Origin: Polaribacter haliotis
GTDB lineage: Bacteria > Bacteroidota > Bacteroidia > Flavobacteriales > Flavobacteriaceae
Reading direction: 5' to 3'
Length of the DNA stretch: 64,000 nt
Assembly (NCBI RefSeq): GCF_014784055.1
Contig: NZ_CP061813.1
Location: forward strand, 831,501 to 895,500
Below, piece by piece: positions 8,598-18,711 of the stretch. The notes beneath the pieces were generated by a model. That model saw only the letters and a program-made list of their open reading frames with translations, did not search any database and was not told the DNA's origin. Position numbers and translations under genes: made by a program. Numbering within the stretch: position 1 is the first letter of the stretch; the number at the start of each line of letters is the position of its first letter.

Positions 8598-9784
8598 ACT
8601 AAATTGTGTATAAAAGTTTTTAGTTTTTGGAATTGATTATCGGCTGTAAAAGTGTCTAAAAAAACCTCTTTTCCTTTGCTACTTAACAAATGTAGTCTTT
8701 CTTTGTTAGAATACAAATTCACAATTTCTTCTGTCATTTCTTCTAAATCATTACACAAAACACTATTTTCCTGTGTAATTTCTTTGTAACAACTCACAGA
8801 TGGTTTGGTTGCCACTAAAACTTGTTCGTAATTTAAAATTACTGGAATTCTCGTTCTTGTTCCTGTGTTGTATTCCCAAGGAACAATGTGTATGTCTTTC
8901 GGAATCATCACTTTATCTAAATTTTCTACAAATCCGAAACATGTAATTTGTGGGTCTTCTAATTTTTTTAATAAAGTGGGTGTTGCTTGTTTTAAACTTC
9001 CAATAACTTTTAAATTTACCTTTGGAATTCTTTGCTTTAAATCGGCCCAACTTACGTCTAAAAAACGTTCTAAGCCCAATCTGTTTGCTGTTGTATTCAT
9101 TCCTCCAAGATGTATTATTGAAGGCGCTTTTTCTAAATTATTTTCCTCTAAAATAATTTCTTTATAAGTTGTTGGTAAATACAAGGCTTTTTTTGAAGCT
9201 ATTTTTTCTATTTCTTCCTTTTCTGTAATTGAACCTGAAATACAGGCAGTGGCTTTTTTTACAATAGCTATTTCCACTCGTTTTTTTTGAAACGTATGGA
9301 ACTTTTGTAAGAAATTTCTTCTCTTTCTAAGTTTTGCTAATTTGTATTCCCAATCGTGATGTGCATAAATTACTGGAACTTTTAAAGCTGAATTTGTTGC
9401 TAAAATCGCACTCCATCTCCACTCACACCAAACTAAATCGATATTATTTTCTTGGATTTTATTCTTTAAAAAATCGGAATTTTCTTTATTTATAAAATTA
9501 TATTCAAATTTTGAAGGATTTGTGATTGCTTCTACAATTCTGTTTAATCCTTTGTTATGTTTTTTTGAAATAACTTTATAACTACTAATTTCTGATACAA
9601 ATTTTGCAACTTCTTTATAATCTTCTTCAATATAAATTTGCTGATTCTCCCATTCTAAAACTACGATTTCTATATGAAATTCAGCTTTAAACAAGAGCTC
9701 TAAATGACTGTAATAAACAGATGCTCCACCATTTTCATTTGAAGTTATTTTACCTGCGTTTACTAAGAATAAGATTTTTTTCAT
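8594..9784 (-). CDS. Glycosyltransferase (GT-B fold, group 1-like)
   Basis: The 396-residue protein has a Rossmann-like N-terminus (KKILFLVNAG, GGASVYYSH) and a C-terminal half with strands of the GT-B donor domain: IHLGGMNTTANR around residue 225, LKVIGSL, TCFGFVE and a region near residue 305-330 that takes the place of the usual GT4 nucleotide-sugar motif. The strict ExxxxxxxE donor motif of GT4 is weak, so the family assignment is loose. It is coupled by 4-base overlaps to both neighbours and directly precedes neuB. It may therefore add the nonulosonic acid or a neighbouring residue, which is speculation from order only. Confidence 0.72.
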   Translation of the reverse strand: MKKILFLVNAGKITSNENGGASVYYSHLELLFKAEFHIEIVVLEWENQQIYIEEDYKEVAKFVSEISSYKVISKKHNKGLNRIVEAITNPSKFEYNFINKENSDFLKNKIQENNIDLVWCEWRWSAILATNSALKVPVIYAHHDWEYKLAKLRKRRNFLQKFHTFQKKRVEIAIVKKATACISGSITEKEEIEKIASKKALYLPTTYKEIILEENNLEKAPSIIHLGGMNTTANRLGLERFLDVSWADLKQRIPKVNLKVIGSLKQATPTLLKKLEDPQITCFGFVENLDKVMIPKDIHIVPWEYNTGTRTRIPVILNYEQVLVATKPSVSCYKEITQENSVLCNDLEEMTEEIVNLYSNKERLHLLSSKGKEVFLDTFTADNQFQKLKTFIHNLV

Positions 9785-10935
9785 AAAATATCTTTTTCAA
9801 TATTTTTATACGCTTCCAAAACTTCTTTTTTAATCTTAGAATACTCTAATTTCTCTGAAATACTTTTATTTATGTTGAAGGCATTTTCTAATAAAACATT
9901 ATTATTCAATGCTTTTTTAATTTTTGAAGCAATTTCCTCAACGTCTTCTGGATTTTCAATTAAAAATCCATTTACGGCATTATTTATATATTCTTCAGTT
10001 ACACCTCCAGGATTCGATTGAATTGGAAATGCACCACAAATTATAGCTTCTAATAAAGTATTTGGAATTCCATCTGAAATGTTATTTCCAATGGCAATTT
10101 TAGCTTTTCCAAATTTCTCTAACAATTCGTTATGTGATATTTGTTTGTATCTCGAAGAATATTCAATGTTAATGTTATGTTTTTTATTGATTTCTTTAAT
10201 TTTATCAACCACTTTATTATGGGCAGAATATACATAAATATCGAAGTTTCGAATATCCTCAACAATTATTTCTAATCCATTTAAAACAGATAATGCTCTC
10301 CCTGCCCAATGATCGTAACCTTTTATCAAAATTAATTTTCTCTCTTTTATTGTTAAAGAAAATTTTTGATATTCTTTAATTTTATAACCTCCTCCTCCAG
10401 GAAAAATTGGCATTTCATTTCCTTTAAAGTCTAGTTCTTTTGCAAGGTTAACATCTCTTTTATTATCTGTAAATAAATAGTTTACGTCCTTTAAAACATT
10501 TTTTATTTTATATTGATGGTCTTTATTATGCAGATATAAATACAAATCGCTTCCCCAAGAAAAATACGCCCAATTGAATTTAATTTTCTTTCGAACTTTT
10601 AAAAGTGGATAAGTTTCCGATTGCATTTCTAAAGAATGTACCAAATCTGGCTGAATTTCCTTGATTAAAACTTCTAACCTTTCTGATGCTGTAACACACA
10701 AATAAGGTTCTAAGAAAGCATAAAATTTAGGCAATTTTGTTTTTAAAAAATATTCTCCTTTAAATTTTGGTAATTTCCTTTTATTCCAATTTGTAGTGTA
10801 ATTTGTCCACAATAAATCTTTATGTATTGGCGCATCTAAACAATCGAAAAGATAAATTTCGTGCCCAGAATCTTTCAATTGATTGATCCATCTTGTTGCA
10901 TGGATATATTGCTGACAAACAAAAAGAATTTTCAT
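9781..10935 (-). CDS. Glycosyltransferase family 4-like protein
   Basis: This is a 384-residue GT-B protein. The N-terminus (KILFVCQQYIHATRW) is a typical acceptor-domain strand-loop. The donor domain shows SDGIPNTLLEAIICGAFPI followed by NPGGVTEEY and NGFLIENPED, which is the GT4 pattern around the conserved glutamate of the nucleotide-sugar site. It overlaps both neighbours by 4 bases. It probably adds one sugar to the O-unit at the cytoplasmic face. Donor and acceptor are not deducible. Confidence 0.82.
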   Translation of the reverse strand: MKILFVCQQYIHATRWINQLKDSGHEIYLFDCLDAPIHKDLLWTNYTTNWNKRKLPKFKGEYFLKTKLPKFYAFLEPYLCVTASERLEVLIKEIQPDLVHSLEMQSETYPLLKVRKKIKFNWAYFSWGSDLYLYLHNKDHQYKIKNVLKDVNYLFTDNKRDVNLAKELDFKGNEMPIFPGGGGYKIKEYQKFSLTIKERKLILIKGYDHWAGRALSVLNGLEIIVEDIRNFDIYVYSAHNKVVDKIKEINKKHNINIEYSSRYKQISHNELLEKFGKAKIAIGNNISDGIPNTLLEAIICGAFPIQSNPGGVTEEYINNAVNGFLIENPEDVEEIASKIKKALNNNVLLENAFNINKSISEKLEYSKIKKEVLEAYKNIEKDIL

Positions 10936-11957
10936 AACTTAAGTTTACTTTTTATTCCATTTATGGCAAAATTAGCACCATCTACAGCAATTAACTTTTT
11001 GTCTTCTAAATTTAAAATAGATATATGATGAATCGCATCTTTTGTAATTCCCTTAGATTTATAAAAAAGGGGTTCTTTCACTGATTCCTCAATATAAGAA
11101 TTTTTATTAATTGTTAAAATTTCATAAATATTTATACCAGAACCATACCCTGCTCTTCCATCTTGTGCAACTCTATAATATTTTCCGTTTTCAGCGATAA
11201 TTGCTCCTGCATTTCTATTGTTCTTATTGTTTGAAGTTATTGGCGAACTTGGGTGTATAATCCATTTTTCTTTTAAACCATTACTATAAAACAGCAATAA
11301 ATTAGACGTTTCTAAATCTGTTGTTATCCAATAAAACAAACTTTCTTTCTTTAAGAAAACTGTATCTACAAATTGCTTTCCTTGGAATAAAATGGTATTT
11401 AAATTCCATTTATTAGGAAATTCTGTAGCTTTGTATAAACGAACTTCATTGGCTTGATAGGTTTCAGGAATCATATAATAATCGCCATCTTCTTTAAAAA
11501 TATTTGGAAAAGATTGGTGAAAAGGTTCTTCGATTATTTTTTTTTGAAAAGACCAATCTAAACCATTATTGCTTGTTGCGTAGGCTAAATCTGCATTTTT
11601 ATTGAGATGTTTTTCGTTTTCATATTCAAAAAAAAGATAAAAAAGATTTTTTTCTTTTATTAAAAAAGGGTCTGCAATACTTAATTCTTTATTACTGTTT
11701 TTAAATTTTATCCAGTTTAGCTGTTCAATATAATGTGCATCTAATTCTAAAAATTCTTTTTTACTTTGAAAAACTCCAACTCGCCAATTTTGTTGATTTT
11801 CCCTGAAGAAAAAATTGAGTTTTGTCTTTTTTAAAATTTTAGGAATAAACTTATTGGAATGAGATATAGCTCTTTGTTTTAATATTCTATTTAGAATGTA
11901 ATAACATAGTATAAATACGATTATCAGAATAAAAAAATAGATCAGAAAATTCTCCAT
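10932..11957 (-). CDS. Five-bladed beta-propeller-like protein resembling the N-terminal domain of GINT1-type glycosyltransferases; GH43-like fold
   Basis: The 341-residue protein starts with a membrane segment (about residues 5-24). Its body has repeated propeller-like blocks: ADPFLIKEKNLFYLFFE, then NIFKEDGDYYMIPET, FYWITTD and AGAIIAENGKYYRVAQDG. Such blocks occur in GH43-type propellers and in the domain placed before formyltransferases or the transferase domain of plant GINT1 proteins. No transferase domain follows here, so the protein would be the propeller alone on a membrane anchor. It sits in the middle of the glycosyltransferase genes with 4-base or shorter spacing. It may bind or trim an oligosaccharide; function is not known. 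Family recognition is from memory of the motif pattern. Confidence 0.6.
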   Translation of the reverse strand: MENFLIYFFILIIVFILCYYILNRILKQRAISHSNKFIPKILKKTKLNFFFRENQQNWRVGVFQSKKEFLELDAHYIEQLNWIKFKNSNKELSIADPFLIKEKNLFYLFFEYENEKHLNKNADLAYATSNNGLDWSFQKKIIEEPFHQSFPNIFKEDGDYYMIPETYQANEVRLYKATEFPNKWNLNTILFQGKQFVDTVFLKKESLFYWITTDLETSNLLLFYSNGLKEKWIIHPSSPITSNNKNNRNAGAIIAENGKYYRVAQDGRAGYGSGINIYEILTINKNSYIEESVKEPLFYKSKGITKDAIHHISILNLEDKKLIAVDGANFAINGIKSKLKL

Positions 11958-11960
11958 AAA

Positions 11961-12920
11961 TTATTTTTTTTCTATGACTAAATATGCATTACCAACCATA
12001 AGATCTTCAATAGGCAAGTTTTTATATTTCTTATTGAAATTAGATTTTTGTGACTCTACAAGCGTCTTATATGATTTTTTTATATTTTCTGGAAAGTTTG
12101 GATACTCAATTGGAGCTTCTAATTTTTCTTTATCTAAAAAACATGTGGAAACTATAAATTTATAATCGATATTCTTATTTTTATTTAAATAATCTATATA
12201 TTCTGTAATTCTTTTCCTGTTTCCCATGCCGCGTTTATTTACCATCCACTTATATTCTATTTCTGTAAATGTTAAATAATCATACTCTTTTTTTAAATGG
12301 TGTCGAAAATAATTATAGGGTTCAAAATCTATATGATGCACCATTTTTCCTCCACTTTTAAGCAATTTTATCATTTTATGAAAGGCAGGAAAGGGATTGT
12401 AAATTTCTTGTATGACTTGATTTGAAAAAATATAATTATAAGATTCTTTTTCAAAAAAATTATTGTCAAATTTTATTTTTTCGATTCCTTTTCCAAAAAA
12501 ATAATGTATTTTATTTTGTGGCAATAAATCTTCATTAAAAATATCTTTAAAAGAATATGTATTTTTATTCTTAAACATTTTTAAATAGGCTTCCTTTAAC
12601 AAATTACCATTTCTTTTGGCATAAAATTTATCGAAACAAACTATTTCTTTCGCATTAGAAAACAATAATTTTATAGCAATACCAAAACTATCTCCTGGGC
12701 CAATTTCTAAGATTTTTTTATCTTTAAAATCTTCGTCTTCGATATTCCCAAAAACTTTATAATTGCTGTAAACTTTCTCTATAATCTCAACAACTTGATT
12801 AGAATTCGAATCTATAAACCTATTACCAGCAACGTGCTCTTTAGATTTTAATTTGAATTTCAACCAAACCTTAAGGTTCTTTTTTATGGAATTGTAGATA
12901 AATATTTGAGGTTTGTACAT
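11961..12920 (-). CDS. Class I SAM-dependent methyltransferase
   Basis: In this 319-residue protein KILEIGPGDSFGI (about residues 69-81) is the glycine-rich SAM-binding loop of class I methyltransferases, after a strand and followed by CFDKFYAKR as the acidic-loop region. A later segment, YIFSNQVIQEIYNP, matches the post-motif expected around motif IV, and LLKSGGKMVHHID matches motif V. Proteins of this kind in O-antigen clusters methylate a sugar hydroxyl or amino group. The gene is 3 bases before the propeller gene and 26 bases after the GT4 gene, the widest gap in the cluster. Its DNA is especially A/T-rich, like its neighbours up to 16.5 kb. Confidence 0.8.
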   Translation of the reverse strand: MYKPQIFIYNSIKKNLKVWLKFKLKSKEHVAGNRFIDSNSNQVVEIIEKVYSNYKVFGNIEDEDFKDKKILEIGPGDSFGIAIKLLFSNAKEIVCFDKFYAKRNGNLLKEAYLKMFKNKNTYSFKDIFNEDLLPQNKIHYFFGKGIEKIKFDNNFFEKESYNYIFSNQVIQEIYNPFPAFHKMIKLLKSGGKMVHHIDFEPYNYFRHHLKKEYDYLTFTEIEYKWMVNKRGMGNRKRITEYIDYLNKNKNIDYKFIVSTCFLDKEKLEAPIEYPNFPENIKKSYKTLVESQKSNFNKKYKNLPIEDLMVGNAYLVIEKK

Positions 12921-12946
12921 CCTTATTTTTTTTTAGAAAACAAATA

Positions 12947-14095
12947 TTAATTAGACATGGATAAAAGAATTTCTTTCATTTTCTTTCCCCAAGAATCCCA
13001 ATTTAATTCTGCTTCAAATTTATGCATAGAATTAATAACCATATTATTAATTAAAGATAAGTTATTTAATAAAATTTGAATTTTATTTGCATAATCTTCT
13101 GCATTTGAATCTAAAGGGAGAGTAAAACCATTATAATTATTTTCCACAACAGCAGAAACACCACCTGTATCTGTAGTTATTACAGGAATACCAAAAGCGC
13201 TTGCTTCACAAAAAGCAATCCCATAGCAATCTGCTCTTGTTGGTACAAACATTAAATGTGTTTGATATAATAACTCTTTAAAAGACTTTTCTTGAGTTAC
13301 TATATTTTTATTTAAAAAAGGAATTATATTTACCTTTGGATGGTTAATAGCTGGTGTACAACCACAAACAGTTAAAGTTACATCATAACCTTTTTCTAAT
13401 AGAATTTTCAAAGCCTCAAAAACTAATGGCCCTCCTTTTGTTTCCCAATGCCTTGCTAGAAATAAAATTTTAATAGTTGAATTATAATCTCTACTTAAAA
13501 TATTTCTTTTCTGTGGTTTGTAATCTACATTAGCTCCATATTTAGTAATAAAGACATCTTTCTTCTTTAATTTATATTTTTTTATGGCATCTTTAGATGC
13601 CCATTCAGATGAAAATGTAAAATAAGTTACTTTTGATGCTGCTTTTCTTTCTATATATTTAGATTCTATTAAAGAAAATTTAAAAAAATTGAAATAACCA
13701 GGGTGATAATCTATTAATAAGTCCACAGTAGCATCATCTGACGTGCAAATTGGTATTTTAGTATTTAAAAAGGCTAAAGCTGTTGAACTTGCTGGTGCAA
13801 ATAATAAATCTATTTTTTTATTTTTTAATCTTTTATTGATATACTTACTATGATACCAACTCTTTAGTATGTTTTGTTCTTTATTGTATTTTTTATTTAA
13901 AAAAAAACGAGCTAATACGTCAATTTTATTTACTATTCCACTAATAACTCTACTATTTGGAATTGGCCCTAAAACAACAACTGTTTCAAATTCTTTCTCG
14001 AGTGCTTTTAACATCCTATAATGAGTTCCTGACCAAGATGTTTTATCTCGAGGATCTAAAACAGTTATGAAGCCAATTATATTTTTATTTTTCAT
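12947..14095 (-). CDS. Glycosyltransferase family 4 protein
   Basis: The 382-residue protein has the canonical GT4 donor block VPTRADCYGIAFCEASAFGIPVI, with the two glutamate-bearing positions, followed by TDTGGVSAVVEN and NGFTLPLD. The acceptor domain includes a CTSDDATVD segment around residue 117. The central LFLARHWETKGG strand-loop is the usual start of the second Rossmann domain. Confidence in the family is high; the sugar is unknown. It lies 12 bases after the GT2 gene. Confidence 0.88.
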   Translation of the reverse strand: MKNKNIIGFITVLDPRDKTSWSGTHYRMLKALEKEFETVVVLGPIPNSRVISGIVNKIDVLARFFLNKKYNKEQNILKSWYHSKYINKRLKNKKIDLLFAPASSTALAFLNTKIPICTSDDATVDLLIDYHPGYFNFFKFSLIESKYIERKAASKVTYFTFSSEWASKDAIKKYKLKKKDVFITKYGANVDYKPQKRNILSRDYNSTIKILFLARHWETKGGPLVFEALKILLEKGYDVTLTVCGCTPAINHPKVNIIPFLNKNIVTQEKSFKELLYQTHLMFVPTRADCYGIAFCEASAFGIPVITTDTGGVSAVVENNYNGFTLPLDSNAEDYANKIQILLNNLSLINNMVINSMHKFEAELNWDSWGKKMKEILLSMSN

Positions 14096-14107
14096 ATATA
14101 TATAAAA

Positions 14108-15022
14108 TTATTTTAAAATATGAAGCCTAAATCTATTTTTTATAAATCTTCTTAAAAGTTTTAAAAAAGGGATTAATTTAAAATTTTTAAAATACAGTTT
14201 AAATATAAAGTTCCAATTATTATTTCTAATTTCAGATTTACTCCTTAGTAATGTCTCATGTATTAGCAAAAATTCTAATTTTTGAGATTTATTTAATAAA
14301 TAAAATTTTTCTGAAATAAAATTTTTCTGAAACATTAAAGTAGCTTCTTTTTTTAAATCTAAATTATCATTCTTTCCAGAAATACTTAAGTTAGAAATTC
14401 TTATATAACATGAAGCATTGTTAATAGAAAATATTGGTTTTCCGTCTGAAAAATCTAACCAAGCTTGATCATCACTATGCCATGCTAGAGGGTAATCTAT
14501 AAATTTAAATTTCTCATATGATTTTCTTGAAAAAATATGTTCAGATAAAGAACTACCAGTTAAACCTTTTATTCTTCTAAAAAAAGAGTCTATTGAATTT
14601 TCCCAAATTGGTTGGCAACTTTTATTCTCTATTAAATTTGATTGTTCCAATACATCTTTGGTTGAAAATCTAATAACATTAGTTTTATCTTTAAACTCCT
14701 TAAAAGAATTATACCAACACTCTACTACATTAGATTCTAAATAATCATCGTCTCCAAGAATCATAATCCATTCTTCATCTCCGATTAACTCTATACATCT
14801 ATTCCACTGTTTTACTAAAGAAATTCCACCTAAGTTTTCATCAAATCTCTTGTATGAATAATTAAGTTTATATTTATACTCGGCTAATAATGTTTGTGGG
14901 TTTTCTAAACTAGCATCATCACCAATATAAACTTTAAATTGTTTATTTGTTTGGTTTGCTAAAGATTTTATTGTTTGTTCAAAAAAAGTTAGCTTATAAT
15001 AAGGAATTACAATTGCCAACAT
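14108..15022 (-). CDS. Glycosyltransferase family 2 protein (GT-A)
   Basis: The 304-residue protein opens with AIVIPYYKLTFFEQTIKSL and QFKVYIGDDAS, the GT2 nucleotide-binding strand and first acidic motif. MILGDDDYLE (about residues 88-97) holds the DxD-type metal-binding motif. No membrane span is visible, so it probably works at the inner face of the membrane on a lipid-linked acceptor. Its start overlaps the stop of the upstream 502-residue gene by one base, which indicates translational coupling. Confidence 0.88.
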   Translation of the reverse strand: MLAIVIPYYKLTFFEQTIKSLANQTNKQFKVYIGDDASLENPQTLLAEYKYKLNYSYKRFDENLGGISLVKQWNRCIELIGDEEWIMILGDDDYLESNVVECWYNSFKEFKDKTNVIRFSTKDVLEQSNLIENKSCQPIWENSIDSFFRRIKGLTGSSLSEHIFSRKSYEKFKFIDYPLAWHSDDQAWLDFSDGKPIFSINNASCYIRISNLSISGKNDNLDLKKEATLMFQKNFISEKFYLLNKSQKLEFLLIHETLLRSKSEIRNNNWNFIFKLYFKNFKLIPFLKLLRRFIKNRFRLHILK

Positions 15023-16530
15023 TACATATTTGAGTTTTTAAGTTTATTCATTTTGGTTTGTACTTTTAGTATAAAAATATGTGAAATAACATTCCAAAAT
15101 AAAAAATAATTAAAAAAAGATGTATTTTTTAATAATAATTTAAATGAAAAAATATTTTTATTATGCATATAATTCATCATAAATATTTCATTTTTGGTTT
15201 TATACGATAAGTCTTCTTTAAACTTACTATTAACATAATTGGTATTGTAAATATTTTGTAATTTCAAATTCCAAGCATCAATTAAATTATTGTTTTTTAA
15301 ATATTTATTTTGAAAAAATATTATTTTTTCTCTATATTTATTTTCATTTTTAATTAAAGTTAGTAATTTTTTTTTCCACTCAATAAAATCTTTTGGATAT
15401 TTAAATTCATCATTACTATCTGAAAAAAATCTAATACAATCTTCAGGACTATACATTAAATGAACTGGAGTTTGTTTTTTCATAGCTTCTAAAGTAGATG
15501 TAAAAGAACCTAAAGGATAGCTTTCTAAATAAATGTCTGCTATTAATTCATATTCTTTAATATTTGTAAGTACTCCTAAATATATTATCTGAGGATGTTT
15601 TATAACAAAGACATCATCTTCAGTAACTCCAATTATAAAAATTATAATTTTTTTATCACTATTTAATATATCAACAATATCTAAAAAAAAATTCTTATGA
15701 TTGTTTGGTTTAAATTTATATGCGGATGCTATAGTAAGTAAAATTATAGAATCATCTGAAAGTCCTAAACTTTTTTTAACACTCTCCTTTTTTTGTCTAT
15801 TTTTTTCTTCTAATTTAGAGATAGGAATAGGAAGATAAAATTGTTTTATATCAATTCCCCTTCTTACTGCGTCTAACTCTATGTTACTATTTCTAATTTG
15901 TGCAATAACGTTTGCTACTGAAACACCAACCCAAAATGTATGATCTGCATGGTTTAATAAAATAACCTTGCTTTTATAGTTTGAAAAAGCTAAATTAGGT
16001 ATTATATCATATTGATGAATATGTAAAACTATTCTATCATAATTTACGCTTAAACTTCTTAGCTGAACTGCTTTTTCTACTATATTTCCATTTAAATAAT
16101 AATTAGAGTTGCTTTCTAGGTTATAATGTATTAGAACTTCTTTAAAACTTTTATAATTCATTGAAGTTGATACTATGGAATGTGAATTTTCTTTATCATT
16201 TAAAATCCAATTTTTCATTAATTTTGTATGCCCTCCAGTTAAGTAAATTTCTGAGACTACATGTAAAACATTAAATTGACCTTCATTACTTTCTAATTTA
16301 AAATTATTGAATTTATTAGTAATATTAAAATTTAGTTTTGAAGAAACCTTACTTAAAAGTTGCTCCAACTTCCAGGAAGCGTAGTAACCTGTTTGATTAA
16401 AAGTAGCAAAATAGGCAATTTGTCTAATAAATTTTAAAGCAAAATTATATTGTCCTTTTTCAAAAAAAATATTTGCTAAATTTAAACAATTGTCAAAAAA
16501 AAAAGAATTTCTCTTAATTAAATCAAGCAT
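15022..16530 (-). CDS. Putative GT-B glycosyltransferase with extra N-terminal region
   Basis: The product is 502 residues, longer than its neighbours. The first 75 residues form helices with alternating aromatic positions ([19 protein letters not shown] and following), which looks like one or two TPR-like hairpins. A GT-B-like core follows: [17 protein letters not shown] near residue 96, [12 protein letters not shown] near 190, [12 protein letters not shown] and [33 protein letters not shown] in the donor domain. The last 80 residues are basic and helical. It overlaps aminotransferase and GT2 genes by 8 bases and 1 base. A TPR plus glycosyltransferase reminiscent of surface-glycan polymerases is possible, but I do not recognise a named family. 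Confidence 0.62.
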   Translation of the reverse strand: MLDLIKRNSFFFDNCLNLANIFFEKGQYNFALKFIRQIAYFATFNQTGYYASWKLEQLLSKVSSKLNFNITNKFNNFKLESNEGQFNVLHVVSEIYLTGGHTKLMKNWILNDKENSHSIVSTSMNYKSFKEVLIHYNLESNSNYYLNGNIVEKAVQLRSLSVNYDRIVLHIHQYDIIPNLAFSNYKSKVILLNHADHTFWVGVSVANVIAQIRNSNIELDAVRRGIDIKQFYLPIPISKLEEKNRQKKESVKKSLGLSDDSIILLTIASAYKFKPNNHKNFFLDIVDILNSDKKIIIFIIGVTEDDVFVIKHPQIIYLGVLTNIKEYELIADIYLESYPLGSFTSTLEAMKKQTPVHLMYSPEDCIRFFSDSNDEFKYPKDFIEWKKKLLTLIKNENKYREKIIFFQNKYLKNNNLIDAWNLKLQNIYNTNYVNSKFKEDLSYKTKNEIFMMNYMHNKNIFSFKLLLKNTSFFNYFLFWNVISHIFILKVQTKMNKLKNSNM

Positions 16531-17623
16531 AATCGTTCAAAATTTTAATAATTTCTTCTATCTCTTTTTGAGTCTGTACAGCACTAATTGGTAAGCTTAA
16601 AACTTCATTATGAATTTTCTCTGTAATTGGTAATTGTAAATGTGAAAATTCCTTGTAGGCTAATTGTTTATGGGGTGGAATAGGGTAATGTATTAGTGTT
16701 TGAATATTTTTATCTAATAAATACTTCTGCAATTTATCTCTTTGTTTTGTTCTTATCACAAATAAATGAAATACGTGATTCTCAATTTTATTGAATTTAG
16801 GAAGTATTAATTTATTGTTGTCAATTTTTTCTAAATAAAGTTTAGCTAATTTTTGTCTTTTTTTTATTTCTTGATTAATATATTTTAACTTCACTCTTAA
16901 TACAGCCGCTTGCATCTCATCTAACCTACTATTAAAAGATTTATATTTATGAATATATTTTTCTGTTGAACCATAATTTCTTAAATAAGTGATGCATTTT
17001 GCTAACTCCTGATTATTAGTTGTAATAGCTCCTGCATCACCAAGAGCTCCAAGGTTTTTACCTGGATAAAAACTAAATCCTGCAGCATCTCCTAAATTTC
17101 CAGCTTTTTTACCTTTGTAAGAAGCGCCATGTGATTGTGCTGCATCTTCTATTACAAGTAAATTATATTTTTTAGCAACTTCTATTATAGAATCCATATC
17201 ACAAACCTGTCCATATAAATGTACAGGAAGTATTGCCTTTGTTATATTTGTTATTTTTTCTTTAATTTTAACTACATCTATATTATAAGAATCTAAAGTA
17301 GGCTCGACAAAAACTGGTTTCAACCTATTTTCTGTAATCGCTAATATAGTTGCAATATATGTGTTTGCTGGGACTAATATTTCATCTCCATCTTCTAACA
17401 GACCTAATTCTTTATAAGCTCTCAATATTAATATTAATGCATCTAAACCATTTCCTACTCCAATGCAATATTCAACACCTGAAAACTTTGCAAACTCCTT
17501 CTCAAACAACTTTAATTCATTACCTAAAATATACCAACCAGAATCCAAAACTCTTTTAATTGCGAGTTCAATCTCAGGTTTATATTTTTCATTAAGCCTT
17601 TTTAAATCTAAAAATGGAATCAA
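16523..17623 (-). CDS. DegT/DnrJ/EryC1/StrS sugar aminotransferase (FdtB/QdtB-like)
   Basis: This 366-residue PLP enzyme of the sugar-aminotransferase family begins [11 protein letters not shown] and shows [29 protein letters not shown] and the lysine block [16 protein letters not shown] with the Schiff-base lysine. The early motifs resemble FdtB/QdtB enzymes, which aminate the 3-keto group of dTDP-3-keto-6-deoxyhexoses. An FdtA-like isomerase gene three places upstream supports that reading, since FdtA/QdtA makes the 3-keto substrate. It overlaps the MaoC-type gene by 4 bases. Product would be dTDP-Fuc3N or dTDP-Qui3N; which epimer cannot be read from sequence here. Confidence 0.87.
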   Translation of the reverse strand: MIPFLDLKRLNEKYKPEIELAIKRVLDSGWYILGNELKLFEKEFAKFSGVEYCIGVGNGLDALILILRAYKELGLLEDGDEILVPANTYIATILAITENRLKPVFVEPTLDSYNIDVVKIKEKITNITKAILPVHLYGQVCDMDSIIEVAKKYNLLVIEDAAQSHGASYKGKKAGNLGDAAGFSFYPGKNLGALGDAGAITTNNQELAKCITYLRNYGSTEKYIHKYKSFNSRLDEMQAAVLRVKLKYINQEIKKRQKLAKLYLEKIDNNKLILPKFNKIENHVFHLFVIRTKQRDKLQKYLLDKNIQTLIHYPIPPHKQLAYKEFSHLQLPITEKIHNEVLSLPISAVQTQKEIEEIIKILNDYA

Positions 17624-18030
17624 AATAATATAGTTTTATCTACTTTCATATACGCCTCTCCTTCAAGTACCAATTCATTATTTTGATTAAAACAATTTGT
17701 AATTAAAATAATTCTTGCTTTTTTTATATCAACTTCCTTCACAGTCACCTTAGCAGTAATTGTTTCATCGTAATACACTGGCTTTATAAAGCTCATTGTT
17801 TGTTTTAAATAAATGCTTCCATATCCAGGAAGTTTAGTGCCCAAAACAGCACTAATGTAGGAGCCAACAAGAAACCCATGCACTATCCTTTTTTTAAATC
17901 TTGATGAAGAAGCATATTCTTTATCTAAATGAATAGGATTGATATCCAAACTAATTTCACTAAACAATTGTATATCCTTTTCAGTTATAGTTTTCGATAT
18001 TGAAGCTGTATCTCCGATGGTTATTTTCAT
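17620..18030 (-). CDS. MaoC-like (R)-specific enoyl-CoA/ACP hydratase
   Basis: The 136-residue single hotdog-domain protein has the hydratase-2 motif [10 protein letters not shown], with Asp29 and His34 as catalytic residues in the pattern D-x-N-P-x-H, followed by [15 protein letters not shown] and the [16 protein letters not shown] strand. This matches PhaJ-type enzymes that add water to trans-2-enoyl thioesters to give (R)-3-hydroxyacyl thioesters. Its placement between the aminotransferase (4-base overlap) and the LpxA-like acyltransferase (3-base gap) in a glycan cluster suggests it supplies a 3-hydroxyacyl group for N-acylation of the amino sugar. The catalytic residues are directly visible; the role in the pathway is inference. 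Confidence 0.85.
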   Translation of the reverse strand: MKITIGDTASISKTITEKDIQLFSEISLDINPIHLDKEYASSSRFKKRIVHGFLVGSYISAVLGTKLPGYGSIYLKQTMSFIKPVYYDETITAKVTVKEVDIKKARIILITNCFNQNNELVLEGEAYMKVDKTILF

Positions 18031-18033
18031 AAT

Positions 18034-18711
18034 TTAATAAAGAGTTTTTTTAGATTTAATATGATAATTATTAAATCTATCTACTATGTCTTTAATTATT
18101 TTTTCCTTAGGTTCAATATCATTTAATACATAATCCTTAATCGTATCTAAATATTCTAAAAAACCAAATTTTTTTATTGCGTATACATTTACACTAATAG
18201 GATTTCTTGGAATATGCCTAGAAAAGGGTTTTACATTTTTCATAACAAAAGCACTTGCTGAAACCATTGAATACTGACCAATTACATTATATTGATTTAT
18301 ACCTGCTCCAATGCCTATATTAGCTCCTTTCATAATTCTTGTTATACCCGCAAGAACACTCATTGGTGTTATAACCACATCATCTTCTAAAATAGCGTCA
18401 TGAGGTATATGCACACTTTGCATTAAATAAATATTATTACCAAGCTCTGTAATATCTGTATAACAAGGTTTTTGTATTGCTGAAAATTCTCTTATAATAT
18501 TATTATCTCCAATTTTTATAAGTGCATTAGAAGAATCATATCTTGGGTTTTTAGTATCTTGTCCTGGAGAACCAATTACAACATGAGAGCCAATTATATT
18601 ATTATTACCAATTAAAGTTGGGCCATCTATAACTGTATATGCTCCGATTTTATTATTATCACCTAATGTTACATTAGTCGCAATAATAGCTGTAGGATGA
18701 ATATGATTCAT
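18034..18711 (-). CDS. LpxA-like left-handed beta-helix N-acyltransferase
   Basis: The 225-residue protein is built from hexapeptide repeats (for example AIIATNVTLGDNNKIGAY). It retains the LpxA-type active-site block SVHIPHDAILEDD with His101 and His104, and the RHIPRNP segment near residue 170. LpxA itself uses (R)-3-hydroxyacyl-ACP, and it is about 260 residues with a longer C-terminal helical domain, so this is a shorter relative. In this context it would N-acylate the 3-amino-3,6-dideoxy sugar made by the neighbouring FdtA and FdtB-like enzymes, using the product of the adjacent hydratase. FdtC-type N-acetyltransferases are the alternative, but they lack this His block pattern. It begins on the base just after its upstream neighbour ends. 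Confidence 0.78.
   Translation of the reverse strand: MNHIHPTAIIATNVTLGDNNKIGAYTVIDGPTLIGNNNIIGSHVVIGSPGQDTKNPRYDSSNALIKIGDNNIIREFSAIQKPCYTDITELGNNIYLMQSVHIPHDAILEDDVVITPMSVLAGITRIMKGANIGIGAGINQYNVIGQYSMVSASAFVMKNVKPFSRHIPRNPISVNVYAIKKFGFLEYLDTIKDYVLNDIEPKEKIIKDIVDRFNNYHIKSKKTLY

Noticed and set aside
8865..9167. A 100-codon plus-strand frame within a glycosyltransferase gene
   Set aside because: It is antisense to a well-supported gene, shows no family motif and lacks a promoter box.
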